This document shows positions 9,070-17,995 of a stretch of DNA of 64,000 nucleotides, one piece after another. The notes below the pieces were generated by a model, which was not told the DNA's origin, made no database searches, and was given only the letters and a program-made list of their open reading frames with translations. How positions within the stretch are numbered: position 1 is the first letter of the stretch; each line of letters begins with the position of its first letter. A program made the translations under genes and the position numbers. Location: assembly GCA_022823225.1 (NCBI GenBank), contig JAJDXM010000092.1, positions 145,560 through 209,559 of the forward strand, read 5' to 3'. Source of the stretch: Gemmatimonadota bacterium (GTDB lineage: Bacteria; Gemmatimonadota; Gemmatimonadetes; Longimicrobiales; Gaopeijiaceae).

Positions 9070-9261
9070 CTACGCCGCGGTCAGGTGCCCCCCCTCCCTC
9101 AGCAGTTCCCTGAGCTTCTCCTCGCGTTCGGGGAGGGTTGTCCGGGCGATCTTTCTCGCCAACCCGATCCGCTCCTCCTCCGAGATCCTGTCCAGCACGG
9201 ATATGGGCGTGCCATAGCGCAGCAGGATGCGCTTGGCGTCAACGGCTACCGAATCTTCCAC
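9070..9261 (-). CDS. Small uncharacterised protein divergent from the DtxR regulator
   Basis: 63 aa, starting at GTG 9261 with a GGAGG site 4-5 nt upstream, which makes it more credible than the longer open frame to 9546. The sequence is charged and helical (SEEERIGLARKIARTTLPER, then EEKLRELLREGG), with no Cys or His cluster and no membrane segment. I do not recognise a family. Only 42 bp separate its start from ATG 9304 of the divergent metal regulator, so the two may share an operator. Confidence 0.55.
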   Translation of the reverse strand: MEDSVAVDAKRILLRYGTPISVLDRISEEERIGLARKIARTTLPEREEKLRELLREGGHLTAA

Positions 9262-9303
9262 CTTGCCTCCTTGACCATGATCGACCGCATTATGTTCCCT
9301 ACC

Positions 9304-9975
9304 ATGAAGGACACCGGACTCTCGCGCTCTGCTGAAGACTACCTCAAGGCGGTCTACTCGCTGAACGAGCGGGGCGAACCCGCGGGGACCAGCGAACTTG
9401 CCCGCGCCCTGGACGTGCAGCCGGGGTCGGTGAGCGGAATGATCCGCCGCCTCGCCGAGGACGGCCTCCTCGAACACGAGCCCTACCACGGCGTTCGCCT
9501 GACCCCCGAGGGAAGCCGCGAGGCGCTCAAGGTCCTGCGGCGCCACCGGATCATCGAGTCATTCCTGGTGCGTCGGCTCGGGTACGACTGGGAGGACGTG
9601 CACGCCGAGGCCGAGCGTCTGGAGCATGCCGCATCCGACCGCCTCATCGAACGCATGGCCGAGGCGATGGATCACCCCACCACCGATCCGCACGGCGCCC
9701 CGATCCCCACCCGGCATGGCAAGATCGCGGCGACTCCCTGGCCGCGGCTCGACGAGGTGGCGGCGGGAACGCGGGTCACCGTACGCGCGGTCTCGGACGA
9801 AGATCCCGAGTGGCTCCGCTATTTCAAGTCTGTGAGTGTCGTCCCGGGGGCCCGGGCGTTGGTGCAGCGCAGCGGGGCGGACGGCGGCCCGGTCACCTTG
9901 ATGGTGGACGGCGCTTCGGAGCCGCTGTCGATGCGCCCGGCGGTGGCCCGCCGCGTGGCCGTTACGGAGGCGTAG
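9304..9975 (+). CDS. DtxR/MntR-family metal-dependent transcriptional regulator
   Basis: 223 aa with all three domains of the long DtxR/IdeR type. The winged helix is SAEDYLKAVYSLNERG to LTPEGSREALKVLRRHRIIE. The dimerisation and metal region is WEDVHAEAERLEHAASDRL, with His/Glu/Glu/His ligands in place, then TDPHGAPIP. A C-terminal SH3-like FeoA domain begins at LDEVAAGTRVTVRAV. Such proteins repress iron or manganese uptake genes when metal is bound. Start codons at 9277, 9292 and 9304 are all in frame; I chose 9304 because MKDTGLSRSAEDYL matches the usual family N-terminus. No metal transporter lies nearby, so the target is unknown apart from the divergent 63-aa gene. Confidence 0.88.
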   Translation: MKDTGLSRSAEDYLKAVYSLNERGEPAGTSELARALDVQPGSVSGMIRRLAEDGLLEHEPYHGVRLTPEGSREALKVLRRHRIIESFLVRRLGYDWEDVHAEAERLEHAASDRLIERMAEAMDHPTTDPHGAPIPTRHGKIAATPWPRLDEVAAGTRVTVRAVSDEDPEWLRYFKSVSVVPGARALVQRSGADGGPVTLMVDGASEPLSMRPAVARRVAVTEA

Positions 9976-10948
9976 CGGCCCCGGGCCCGCAGAGCGGCGG
10001 CGCCCCTTCGCTCCCCGGCTGAGCGATGACATTCACCACCCGCTGGGTCGCCGTTCCGAAGAATCCCGTCCCGTCCCCGAATACCGAGGGGATGCGGATG
10101 ATCCCCGAGGGGTTGAAGTTGCCGCCCCGGGCCCAGTTCACCCAGTTCCGGTCGGTGGCGGCGAACGCGACCTCCGCCCAGCTGCCGCCCGGGAGCCCGT
10201 CGTCGAGAACGCGGAGCAGGTCCGTGATGGATTCCTCTTCGGAGTCGAAGTCGAAGAGCCCGTATTCGCCCGGAAAGAGGATGTCGGTGTCCTTCTCGCC
10301 GATCGCGAACCCCGAGAGGTAGAGTGAATCGGGCCCTGGGGGGAGGTTCGGCCCGAGCGCCTGCTCCAGACCGAGGATCCAGGTATCGGACAGATACGAC
10401 CAGGTCCCCGCCGCCTCTGTCCAATTGAACCGGTAGTTCGTGTCGGGCTCCACGCGGCACCGGCCGTTCTCCTGCGCCAGCCCCACGAAGTCGAAGGCGT
10501 CGGGGATCCGGCTCACTCCGGAGAGTCGGCCGCCGTCGGCGAGGATCACCTCGAGCTCCACGACCTCCCGGGGGGTGAAGGGGGACGGGGAGACGTTCGC
10601 CAGGTAGCATGACCCGACACTGCTCTCCGACGAAAACCGGTCGCGGGCGAGGCACACGCCGCCGCTGTCCGCCTCCGCGAGACGCACGACCGTGCCCGAT
10701 GCGCCGGACACGCGGACCGCGGCCCCCTCCACCTCGTCCGGACGCCCGGCGCTCAGCGTGCGGTGCAGGTATGCGTACAGGAAGAGCTCGGTCGTCCCAT
10801 CGTCTTCGAGGCTAACGGTCAGCTGCGACTCCACGATGACCACGTCTTCAGATTCGGTGAGCGTCACCTCGGTGAGCGCACAACCCCCGAGCAGCGCGGC
10901 GGATGCAGCGGTCGCCGCGAGCGTGCACGCATGGAGCCTGCGGACCAT
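9962..10948 (-). CDS. DUF4249-like outer-membrane lipoprotein, TonB receptor partner
   Basis: 328 aa. The lipoprotein signal ends AALLGGC (Cys about residue 23). The body begins with a beta-sandwich-like region typical of DUF4249 proteins (EDVVIVESQLTVSLEDDG, EVVELEVILADGGRLSG) and ends in a Ser/Gly/Pro-rich tail. DUF4249 lipoproteins are usually encoded next to TonB-dependent receptors, and here ATG 10948 overlaps the receptor's stop (TGATG), supporting coupled translation and a joint role in substrate capture. Assignment to DUF4249 is from overall pattern and context, not from a decisive motif. The 3' end overlaps the end of the convergent DtxR-type gene by 14 bp. Confidence 0.7.
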   Translation of the reverse strand: MVRRLHACTLAATAASAALLGGCALTEVTLTESEDVVIVESQLTVSLEDDGTTELFLYAYLHRTLSAGRPDEVEGAAVRVSGASGTVVRLAEADSGGVCLARDRFSSESSVGSCYLANVSPSPFTPREVVELEVILADGGRLSGVSRIPDAFDFVGLAQENGRCRVEPDTNYRFNWTEAAGTWSYLSDTWILGLEQALGPNLPPGPDSLYLSGFAIGEKDTDILFPGEYGLFDFDSEEESITDLLRVLDDGLPGGSWAEVAFAATDRNWVNWARGGNFNPSGIIRIPSVFGDGTGFFGTATQRVVNVIAQPGSEGAPPLCGPGAATPP

Positions 10949-13290
10949 CAGAACGAGACCTCGAAGCCAATCGTGGGCAGGAAGGGGATCATGGACACGC
11001 CCGTTCGCTTCGGTGGCGAGGCGCCGTAGTCGAAGAAGTAGAAGAGCACGTTCTTCTGGTTGTATACGTTGATGATGCTCAGGTACGGCGTCATCGTGCC
11101 CCAGCTCCTCGTCATGGTCTTGCGAAACGAAAGGTCGAGCCGGTGCCTCGGCGGATAGCGCGCGCCGTTGCGCGGCCCGAGCACCACCGCGTTCCCGTCG
11201 TCGCTGTCCAGGGCGCGTGTTACGAACTGCGTGCGATAGACGTTGTACAGGCCGAGCGGCCTGGTGTACGGAAGACCGGTCCCGAAGTTGGCCCTGACGC
11301 CCGCCTCCAGCCCCCACCAGCCGAGTGGGCGCCGCACTGCGAGGTCGACCTCGAAACGGCGGTCGAACACGGGAGGGTACGTGATCCACGGCTGCGGCTC
11401 GATTCCGACGCGGGTGTCCGGGAACGACCGAACGGTCTTCAGCAGGGAAACCGAGATCCAGCCCGTAGTGGTGCCCCGGTCCCGCTTGATGTAGAGGTCC
11501 GCTCCGTAGGCGTTTCCGTCACCCGCCACCAGCGCATCGGTGTCGTCGTTTGGATCCTCGGCTGCGTTCAGCGACGCCACCCCGTCGAAGGTACGGTAGT
11601 AGGCCTCCACCGAGGCGAACCAGCCGTCGTCATCTCCGAAGAAGCTCTCGGCCCCGACCTGCATCTGGTCGGATACGACGCGAGGAGCCTCCGCACCCGC
11701 CAGAACCCATGTGTCGAGCCCGAAGGGGAACTCTTCGTCACGCGTGGAGTGGATGAACTGACTGTAGCGGCCCGCGGCCAGACGCACCGCCGAACTCCGG
11801 TCCCGCAGGAAGCGCCTCACCGCGAAGCGGGGCGACAGCGTCGCTTCCGTCTTGCCGGCATTCGGCCGCCAGTAGTCGGCGCGCACCCCACCCTCCACAA
11901 GCCAGTTGGGACTGGGGTCCCAGTGTATCTGGCTGTATCCGGCGATCTCGACGCCACTCCCCTGCTGATCCAGAAAGGTCGAGCCGCCCCCCAGCAGCCC
12001 GTTGTCGTAGGCGACCCGGTTGACCGCCACGCCCGACTTCCAGCGCGTCGCCCACGAGGGACGGTGCTCGATGTCGGCGCCGAGGGTGGCCTGCTCGATC
12101 CCGGTCTGGAACTCGGTGTCGATCTCCGGAAACTCGAGATCGGACCCGAAGCGGGAGAATGACGCGCGGACCGCCATGGAAGCGCCGCCGTCCATGGACT
12201 GGGTCCACGATCCACCGATCGCGTCGTTCCCCCACCACCATCGGATTGGAACGGGTGTGTCGGCGATTCCCGAAAGGTCCACGATGTCCCGCCCGCTGTA
12301 GCCGACGAACCGGAGCCGGCTGCCGCCTTCCGTCCAGGCTTCGAAAACGCCCTGCAGGTCCGACAGGTGATATGGGAAGTCGGCCACCGGCTTTATGAGC
12401 AGGTCGAGATAGGAACGGCGCACTGAAGCGCGGGCGCGTGTCGCCGTGAATCCCAGCTTTTCCGCCGCGGCTCCCGGAAGCGCCCCCTTGACCGCGACGC
12501 GGGTCGCCAGAAGGCTGACCCCCGCGTCCACCCCGAAATCCCCGTCGCCGGGATCGCTCGCTATGGTGAGCACCGACGAAACGCGCCCGCCGTATTCGGC
12601 CTGGAAGCCCCCCGACTGCAGTTCCACCCGATCGACCATATCCGCGTTGAACACCGAAAAGATGTTGCCCAGGTGAAACGGACTGAAGATCGGGACCTGG
12701 TCGAGAAGGATGAGGTTCTGGTCCGCCGAGCCGCCCCGCACGTTGAAGGACGCGGAAAAGTCGGACACACTGGTCACGCCCGGCAGCACCTCGATGGCCC
12801 TGAGCGGATCCGATTCGGCGATCACCGGGATCGACTTGAGGGCCGCAGACCCGATCTCCTGCACCGTGATCCCGGCCGACTCCTCGAAGCGGGTCCTGGC
12901 ACGGCTGCGTTCGGCTTCCACGGTCACGCCCCGCAGGGCGACGGGCCGTCTTTCCAGGGTGACCTCGAAGAGGGCCGCCCCCGCCTCGACATCGACCTGC
13001 TCGCGGTAATCCCTGAAGCCGATCCGGGTCACCGAAAGCACGTAGGCGCCCGGCGTCAGGTCGCGGAACGCGAAAAAGCCGAGTTCGCTGGTCAGGGTGT
13101 ATTCCGCCCGGGTCGAATCGGAGGAGGGGTGGATCTCCGCCAGGGCACTGGCGATCGGCCGGCCGTCGTCGCCCCGGACCCGGCCGGTCAGATGCGTCTG
13201 CGCCTCGGCAGCCGGCGCGGCGGAAAGAAGGGGAATCAGGAGCAGGGCGAGCGCGCCCAGCCGGTGCGCTGACAGGATTTGCCGTTCCAT
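10948..13290 (-). CDS. TonB-dependent outer-membrane receptor
   Basis: 780 aa. A signal peptide (ALALLLIPLLSAAPAAEAQ) is followed by a carboxypeptidase-regulatory-like domain (TGRVRGDDGRPIASALAEI to VLSVTRIGFRDY, about residues 34-95). Then come the plug (IEVLPGVTSVSDFSASFNVRGG, QNLILLDQVPIFSPFHLGNI) and a 22-strand-type barrel that ends in the aromatic IGFEVSF expected for BAM recognition. ATG 13290 has GGCGGAGG 3-4 nt upstream. The frame stays open to 13467, but the extra residues do not resemble a leader. It forms an operon with the DUF4249-like lipoprotein. The ligand is unknown; receptors of this type with a regulatory-like domain often serve peptides or glycans. Confidence 0.92.
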   Translation of the reverse strand: MERQILSAHRLGALALLLIPLLSAAPAAEAQTHLTGRVRGDDGRPIASALAEIHPSSDSTRAEYTLTSELGFFAFRDLTPGAYVLSVTRIGFRDYREQVDVEAGAALFEVTLERRPVALRGVTVEAERSRARTRFEESAGITVQEIGSAALKSIPVIAESDPLRAIEVLPGVTSVSDFSASFNVRGGSADQNLILLDQVPIFSPFHLGNIFSVFNADMVDRVELQSGGFQAEYGGRVSSVLTIASDPGDGDFGVDAGVSLLATRVAVKGALPGAAAEKLGFTATRARASVRRSYLDLLIKPVADFPYHLSDLQGVFEAWTEGGSRLRFVGYSGRDIVDLSGIADTPVPIRWWWGNDAIGGSWTQSMDGGASMAVRASFSRFGSDLEFPEIDTEFQTGIEQATLGADIEHRPSWATRWKSGVAVNRVAYDNGLLGGGSTFLDQQGSGVEIAGYSQIHWDPSPNWLVEGGVRADYWRPNAGKTEATLSPRFAVRRFLRDRSSAVRLAAGRYSQFIHSTRDEEFPFGLDTWVLAGAEAPRVVSDQMQVGAESFFGDDDGWFASVEAYYRTFDGVASLNAAEDPNDDTDALVAGDGNAYGADLYIKRDRGTTTGWISVSLLKTVRSFPDTRVGIEPQPWITYPPVFDRRFEVDLAVRRPLGWWGLEAGVRANFGTGLPYTRPLGLYNVYRTQFVTRALDSDDGNAVVLGPRNGARYPPRHRLDLSFRKTMTRSWGTMTPYLSIINVYNQKNVLFYFFDYGASPPKRTGVSMIPFLPTIGFEVSF

Positions 13291-13469
13291 GGACCTCCGC
13301 CGGGGCAGGAAGGGGTTCGCGGGCTGGTACCGCCTTGACGATGGCCCCGGCCCCCACCCGACTTCCTGCAAATGCGTCAATGCGTCTATCCTCATAATGT
13401 AAGGTAAAAACACCTCAGGCGGTTCCCGGGCCGTCCGGGCGCACAGATTGTATGGAACACATGACACAA

Positions 13470-13487
13470 TGTAAACTCGACTTTACA
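13470..13487. promoter_or_regulatory. TyrR-type operator box upstream of the PLP enzyme
   Basis: TGTAAA (13470-13475), six bases, TTTACA (13482-13487): a perfect inverted repeat with the exact layout of the TyrR/PhhR consensus. It ends 8 nt before the GTG of the D-cysteine desulfhydrase-like gene, where a bound protein would block initiation, and lies 180 bp upstream of the TonB receptor start. Identity of the regulator is inference. Confidence 0.5.
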
Positions 13488-13495
13488 CACGCAAA

Positions 13496-14542
13496 GTGAG
13501 TTCGACCCCTTTGGGCCCAGCGCTCGACCAGCCGGGCAAGGTCGCCCTGCGTCGGCTGGCCCCAATCGGGCGAACGCCCCTGGCTGTGGTCCCGACGCCT
13601 CTGCTCCCGGCGCCGGCGCTGGCGGCCCGCCTGCGGCCCGATCTGCGGATCTCGATCAAGGCGGATGCGTGGACGGGGTTCGGCCTCGGTGGAAACAAGG
13701 TGCGGAAGCTCGAGTACGAACTCGACCCCGCCCGCCTGCGCAGCGCAACCGAGCTTGTTACCGCCGGGGGGCCGCACTCGAATCATTGCCGCGTGACCGC
13801 GGCGGCGGCCGCGCACCTGGGCCTTCGCTGCACCCTGGTCATCAACGGCGAGCCGGAGGATCCCCGGCGCGGCAACGCGGGTCTGCACCGGCTCCTCGGG
13901 GCGCGCATCGTCACGGTCGCCGACCGGGAGGCGCGCGCGCTGGCCATGGCCGAGGAATCCGCCCGGATCGAGGCGGAGGGCGGCCGCGCCCTCGCCGTGC
14001 CGCTGGGTGCCTCGACCCCCCGGGGCGCCCTCGGGTACGTGCACGCCACGGTGGAGATGCGCACGCAGTTGGGGGGCGATCGCCGTCCGGTCTGGATCTT
14101 CACCGCCGCCTCGTCGGGGGGCACCATCGCCGGCCTGATCCTCGGCTGCGCCATCCTGGGCTGGCAGGTGCGGCTCGTGGGCGTGAGTCCCGACGAGCCC
14201 GCCGCGACCGTCCGCGCCGCCGCGACCGAAGTCGCGCTCGCGGCGGCCGGCCGGCTGGCGCCGCAGGATGGCGATGGTCCGGGCCTTGTGGACGCGGTCG
14301 GGCGGATAGCCGCCGCGACACACTTCACCGATGATTTCGTGGGCGAGGGCTACGGGATCCCCACCCGCGCGGCCAACGACGCCATCGCGCTGTTCGGTTC
14401 GCGGGCGGGCGTGATCCTCGACCCGGTCTACACCGCGAAGGCGGCCGCCGCGATGACCGCCTGGATACGCGAAGGGATCGTCCCGCGCGGGGCGCACGTC
14501 ATCTTCCTGCACACCGGGGGGCATCCCGCGCTTTTCCGGTAG
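13496..14542 (+). CDS. D-cysteine desulfhydrase / ACC-deaminase-like PLP enzyme
   Basis: 348 aa fold-type II pyridoxal-phosphate enzyme. The cofactor lysine is Lys68 in GFGLGGNKVRKLEYEL, then TAGGPHSNHCRVTAAAAAHLG and the phosphate-binding AASSGGTIAGL. The closest characterised relatives are D-cysteine desulfhydrase (D-cysteine to pyruvate, sulfide and ammonia) and ACC deaminase, which the sequence alone does not separate; bacteria without plant partners usually have the desulfhydrase. It starts with GTG at 13496, only 8 nt after a TyrR-type palindrome and without a Shine-Dalgarno, so the mRNA may be nearly leaderless. It is a single gene convergent with the beta-propeller lipoprotein. Confidence 0.87.
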   Translation: MSSTPLGPALDQPGKVALRRLAPIGRTPLAVVPTPLLPAPALAARLRPDLRISIKADAWTGFGLGGNKVRKLEYELDPARLRSATELVTAGGPHSNHCRVTAAAAAHLGLRCTLVINGEPEDPRRGNAGLHRLLGARIVTVADREARALAMAEESARIEAEGGRALAVPLGASTPRGALGYVHATVEMRTQLGGDRRPVWIFTAASSGGTIAGLILGCAILGWQVRLVGVSPDEPAATVRAAATEVALAAAGRLAPQDGDGPGLVDAVGRIAAATHFTDDFVGEGYGIPTRAANDAIALFGSRAGVILDPVYTAKAAAAMTAWIREGIVPRGAHVIFLHTGGHPALFR

Positions 14543-14565
14543 CCGAAAGCCGGATCCGGCCGGAT

Positions 14566-15813
14566 TCAGTTGATGGGAAAACCCACCAGCCGGATGACCC
14601 TCACCACGGGCACATCGAGCTCGCCGGTCTCGACATAGGCCATCAGCCCGTCGGGTCCGAAGGCGTCCGGGACTTGGATTCCGTCGGCGGGCAGAGTCCC
14701 CATGTAGCTGCCTTCGGAGGTCAGGAGATCGATGGGGCCGGGCCCGCCAGCCCCGGGACCGGTCCGGGCGATCCAGATCACGTCGTTCCGGTCCACGGCC
14801 AGGTTCGCAATCACCGGAATCACGTCGGTGAAGACCATGTCCTCGACCTGCGCTGCCTGGTTTGCCATCAACGCCTCCACCATCCCGGGCTCCAGCATGC
14901 CCGCGGGTCCGGAGAACTCCACGGTCGCGTCCCCGGAAAACGCTTCGGTGCGCCGCTCCTTCTCCGCGGCCATGACCGCCGCGGTCACCGGTTCGGGATC
15001 GACCTGGCGTTCAAGCACCGCCGACACCGTCCCGTCCATGCCGATCAGCTTCACCCTGTACCCGGTCGAGTCCGCGACCGCCAGGCGGCCGTCGGAAAGC
15101 GCGCCCAGGTGCAGCCCCGGCTCGAAGGCCCGCATCCGGCCCAGGGAAAAGCTCATCTGCCGCTGTCCCTCTTCGTTCTCCGATACGACCTCCTCGTCTT
15201 CGGGCGTCGGCGGCAGGTTCCACGCGCGGTAGAGCACCTGTCTGGCGGAACCGTCCAGCGCGAACAGATCGATGTCGCGAAGGTGGTCGTCCTCGGCTTC
15301 CTCCCCCGGCCCGGTCGCCCGCATGCCGCCCCGCGACACGAAGTGCACGTCGGAGACCGGCAGCATCATTTCGCCGGGAAGGCCATCAAACGGACTGAGC
15401 GTAACGACCTCCGCAAACTCGCCTTCGCTGTCGAACACGTGAAGGCCGGCCATGAAATCGTGGACGACGATCCGGCCATCGCCCATGATCCCGAAGCCCC
15501 ACGGGTTGCTGAACTCACCCGGCCCCTCGCCCTCGCGGCCGATTGTGCGAACGAGGTTGCCCTCCTGGTCCACCACGACGATCCGCTTGGCGTCGCGGTC
15601 GAGGATGTGGAGATTGCCCGCGTCGTCGAAGGCCACACCGGCGACCGTGCCAAGCGTCTCCCAGTCCTCGCCCGAATAGGCGCCGATGGTGTAGAGGTCC
15701 TCGGTCGTCGGCGTCAGCGGGTCGTCCGCGTCGCCCAGACCCGATGACGTGTCGCCGCACGCCGGCAACAGGGAACACATGGTCAGCAGCGGAAGTGCAC
15801 GCACTCGATTCAT
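14566..15813 (-). CDS. Six-bladed beta-propeller (NHL-type) lipoprotein
   Basis: 415 aa. The lipobox LLPAC (Cys about residue 19) anchors the protein. The mature part carries NHL/6-bladed propeller repeats such as GTVAGVAFDDAGNLHILDRD, RIVVVDQEGNLVRTIGREGE, GEFSNPWGFGIMGDGRIVV and GRLAVADSTGYRVKLIGMDG, ending with VVRVIRLVGFPIN. The repeated G-x-G-E-G-P-G-E-F element is typical of this family in Bacteroidota and Gemmatimonadota. No catalytic residues are evident; such proteins are thought to bind ligands or partners at the cell surface. The ATG at 15813 is preceded by GAAGGGA. The N-terminal propeller of the gene at 39440-41290 belongs to the same broad family. Confidence 0.8.
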   Translation of the reverse strand: MNRVRALPLLTMCSLLPACGDTSSGLGDADDPLTPTTEDLYTIGAYSGEDWETLGTVAGVAFDDAGNLHILDRDAKRIVVVDQEGNLVRTIGREGEGPGEFSNPWGFGIMGDGRIVVHDFMAGLHVFDSEGEFAEVVTLSPFDGLPGEMMLPVSDVHFVSRGGMRATGPGEEAEDDHLRDIDLFALDGSARQVLYRAWNLPPTPEDEEVVSENEEGQRQMSFSLGRMRAFEPGLHLGALSDGRLAVADSTGYRVKLIGMDGTVSAVLERQVDPEPVTAAVMAAEKERRTEAFSGDATVEFSGPAGMLEPGMVEALMANQAAQVEDMVFTDVIPVIANLAVDRNDVIWIARTGPGAGGPGPIDLLTSEGSYMGTLPADGIQVPDAFGPDGLMAYVETGELDVPVVRVIRLVGFPIN

Positions 15814-15959
15814 TGGATGTCCCTTCTTCCCGTTTTCGCTGGCCCTGTGGACAATACGCCCGGACACCCGCAAGGGTTTCGCCTGGGGATCCGGCTGCCT
15901 ACCTTGCGCTTCAAACCGGCCCGCCGCACGGGGCCGGACCGTTCAAACCGGAGGCACCG

Positions 15960-17981
15960 ATGTCCCGACTGCGCGCGACGCTCACACTGTTGCTTACCCC
16001 GATTCTGCTCCCGGCGGTCCTGGCCGCCCAGAATGAGCCCGACGGCACCCTCAAGCTGGTCACCTACCTGGACTGGGAGACGGTGTCGAACCCGCAGATT
16101 TCGCCGGACGGCACCGAGATCATCTTCACCAAGGGCTGGGTGGACAAGATCAACGACCGGCGCAGTTCGTCGATCTACATCATGAACGCCGACGGCAGCC
16201 GCATGCGCGTGCTGGTTGAGGACGGATCGTCGCCGAAGTGGTCGCCGAGCGGGGACCGGATCCTCTACACGGCGGGCACCGAGTCCGAAGGGACCGAGAT
16301 CTTCGTGCGCTGGATGGACGACGAGGGCGCGGCAAGCCAGATCACCCACCTGGAAAACAGCCCCGGGAACGTCGAGTGGTCACCCGACGGGACGCAGATT
16401 GCGTTCACCATGTCGGTCGACTCCGACCACCCCTGGCCGATCAGCCTGCCCGGGCGGCCGGACGGGGCGAATTGGACAGAGGGGCCGAAGGTGGTGGACC
16501 GGCTGGTCTACCGGAGGGACCGCCGCGGCTACATCGACGGGGGCTATTCCCACCTCTTCGTCGTTCCCGCGGACGGCGGCACCGCGCGCCAGCTCACCGA
16601 CGGCGACTGGAACCACAACGGCGTCGCATGGACGCCCGACGGCGCCGAAATCCTCTTCACCTCTCTGCGCGTCGAGGACGCCGAGCACGAGTGGCGACAG
16701 TCGGACATCTACTCGGTCGAAGTCTCCAGCGGCGACATCACCCGGCTGACCGACCGCTCCGGCCCCGACGGATCCCCGCTCCCCTCCCCGGACGGCCGGC
16801 TGATCGCGTTCACCGGCAACGACCTCACCACCGACACTTACATCACGCCGAAGCTCTACGTAATGAACCGGGACGGCTCGAACGTCCGCATGATCAGCGA
16901 CGGCTTCGACCGCCGCGGCTCCGGGATGATCTGGGCCGACGACGGCAGCGGCTTCTACATGACGGTGCGCACCGAGGGGACCAGCAACCTGTACTTTGCG
17001 TCGGTGCGCGGCGGCGTGCGGCCGGTCACCGAGGGCAACCACATGCTGAGCGTCTCGACGATCGGGTCGGGGATGGCGGTGGGGACGCTGTCGGACTACC
17101 ACCGCCCTGGCGACCTGGTCTCGTTCCCTCTGACCGACCCGGGCCGGATCACCCAGCTGACAGAGGTGAACGCCGACGTGCTGCACGGCGTCGCGCTCGG
17201 CGAGGTCGAGGAGGTCTGGTACAAGTCGGTCGAGGACTACGACATCCAGGGGTGGATCATCAAGCCGCCCGACTTCGACCCGTCGAAGAAGTACCCGCTG
17301 ATCCTGGCCATCCACGGCGGGCCGCACGGCATGTACCACGTCGGCTTCAACTTCGGCTGGCAGAACCACGCCGCGAACGGCTACGTCGTGCTGTACACGA
17401 ATCCGCGCGGCTCATCCGGCTACGGCAGCGCCTTCGGCAACGCGATCAAGAACGCGTACCCGGGCAAGGACTTCGACGACCTCATGGCCGGCGTCGACCT
17501 GGTGGTCGAGCGCGGCTACATCGACGAGCAGAACATGTTCGTGTACGGGTGCTCGGGGGGCGGCGTGCTGACTTCGTGGGTCGTGGGACACACGGACCGG
17601 TTCGCGGCTGCCTCGGCCAACTGCCCGGTGACGAACTGGCTCTCCTTCGTCGGCACGACCGACGGCGCCAGCTGGTACCGCAACTTCGAGCACTTCCCCT
17701 GGGACGACCCGTCCGAGCACCTGCGCCGCTCCCCGCTCATGTACGTCGGCAACGTCACCACCCCCACCATGCTCATGACCGGCGAGGGCGACCTGCGCAC
17801 CCCGATGCCCCAGACCGAGGAGTACTACCAGGCGCTGCGCGTGCTGAAGGTCCCGACCGCGATGATCCGCTTCAGGAACGAGTGGCACGGCACGAGTTCA
17901 ATGCCGTCGAACTTCCTGCGGACGCAGATCTACCTGAGGGAGTGGTTCGAGAAGCATCGGAGAGGGGGGCCGGTTACGTAG
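15960..17981 (+). CDS. Secreted S9 family peptidase (prolyl oligopeptidase type)
   Basis: 673 aa serine peptidase. A signal peptide (LTLLLTPILLPAVLAAQ) precedes a seven-bladed TolB/WD-like propeller (repeats NPQISPDGTEIIFTKG, SPKWSPSGDRILYTAG, NVEWSPDGTQIAFTM, GVAWTPDGAEILFTS) and an alpha/beta-hydrolase domain. The catalytic triad is visible: Ser532 in VYGCSGGG, Asp611 in TGEGDLRTPM, His643 in NEWHGTSS. The oxyanion region reads AIHGGPHGMY. This matches the acylaminoacyl-peptidase/DPP-like S9C group, which removes residues from the N-terminus of peptides. The ATG at 15960 follows GGAGG with good spacing. It is a single gene, likely periplasmic, and fits the peptide-scavenging content of the region. 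Confidence 0.93.
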   Translation: MSRLRATLTLLLTPILLPAVLAAQNEPDGTLKLVTYLDWETVSNPQISPDGTEIIFTKGWVDKINDRRSSSIYIMNADGSRMRVLVEDGSSPKWSPSGDRILYTAGTESEGTEIFVRWMDDEGAASQITHLENSPGNVEWSPDGTQIAFTMSVDSDHPWPISLPGRPDGANWTEGPKVVDRLVYRRDRRGYIDGGYSHLFVVPADGGTARQLTDGDWNHNGVAWTPDGAEILFTSLRVEDAEHEWRQSDIYSVEVSSGDITRLTDRSGPDGSPLPSPDGRLIAFTGNDLTTDTYITPKLYVMNRDGSNVRMISDGFDRRGSGMIWADDGSGFYMTVRTEGTSNLYFASVRGGVRPVTEGNHMLSVSTIGSGMAVGTLSDYHRPGDLVSFPLTDPGRITQLTEVNADVLHGVALGEVEEVWYKSVEDYDIQGWIIKPPDFDPSKKYPLILAIHGGPHGMYHVGFNFGWQNHAANGYVVLYTNPRGSSGYGSAFGNAIKNAYPGKDFDDLMAGVDLVVERGYIDEQNMFVYGCSGGGVLTSWVVGHTDRFAAASANCPVTNWLSFVGTTDGASWYRNFEHFPWDDPSEHLRRSPLMYVGNVTTPTMLMTGEGDLRTPMPQTEEYYQALRVLKVPTAMIRFRNEWHGTSSMPSNFLRTQIYLREWFEKHRRGGPVT

Positions 17982-17995
17982 GGAGGGCCTGAAGC

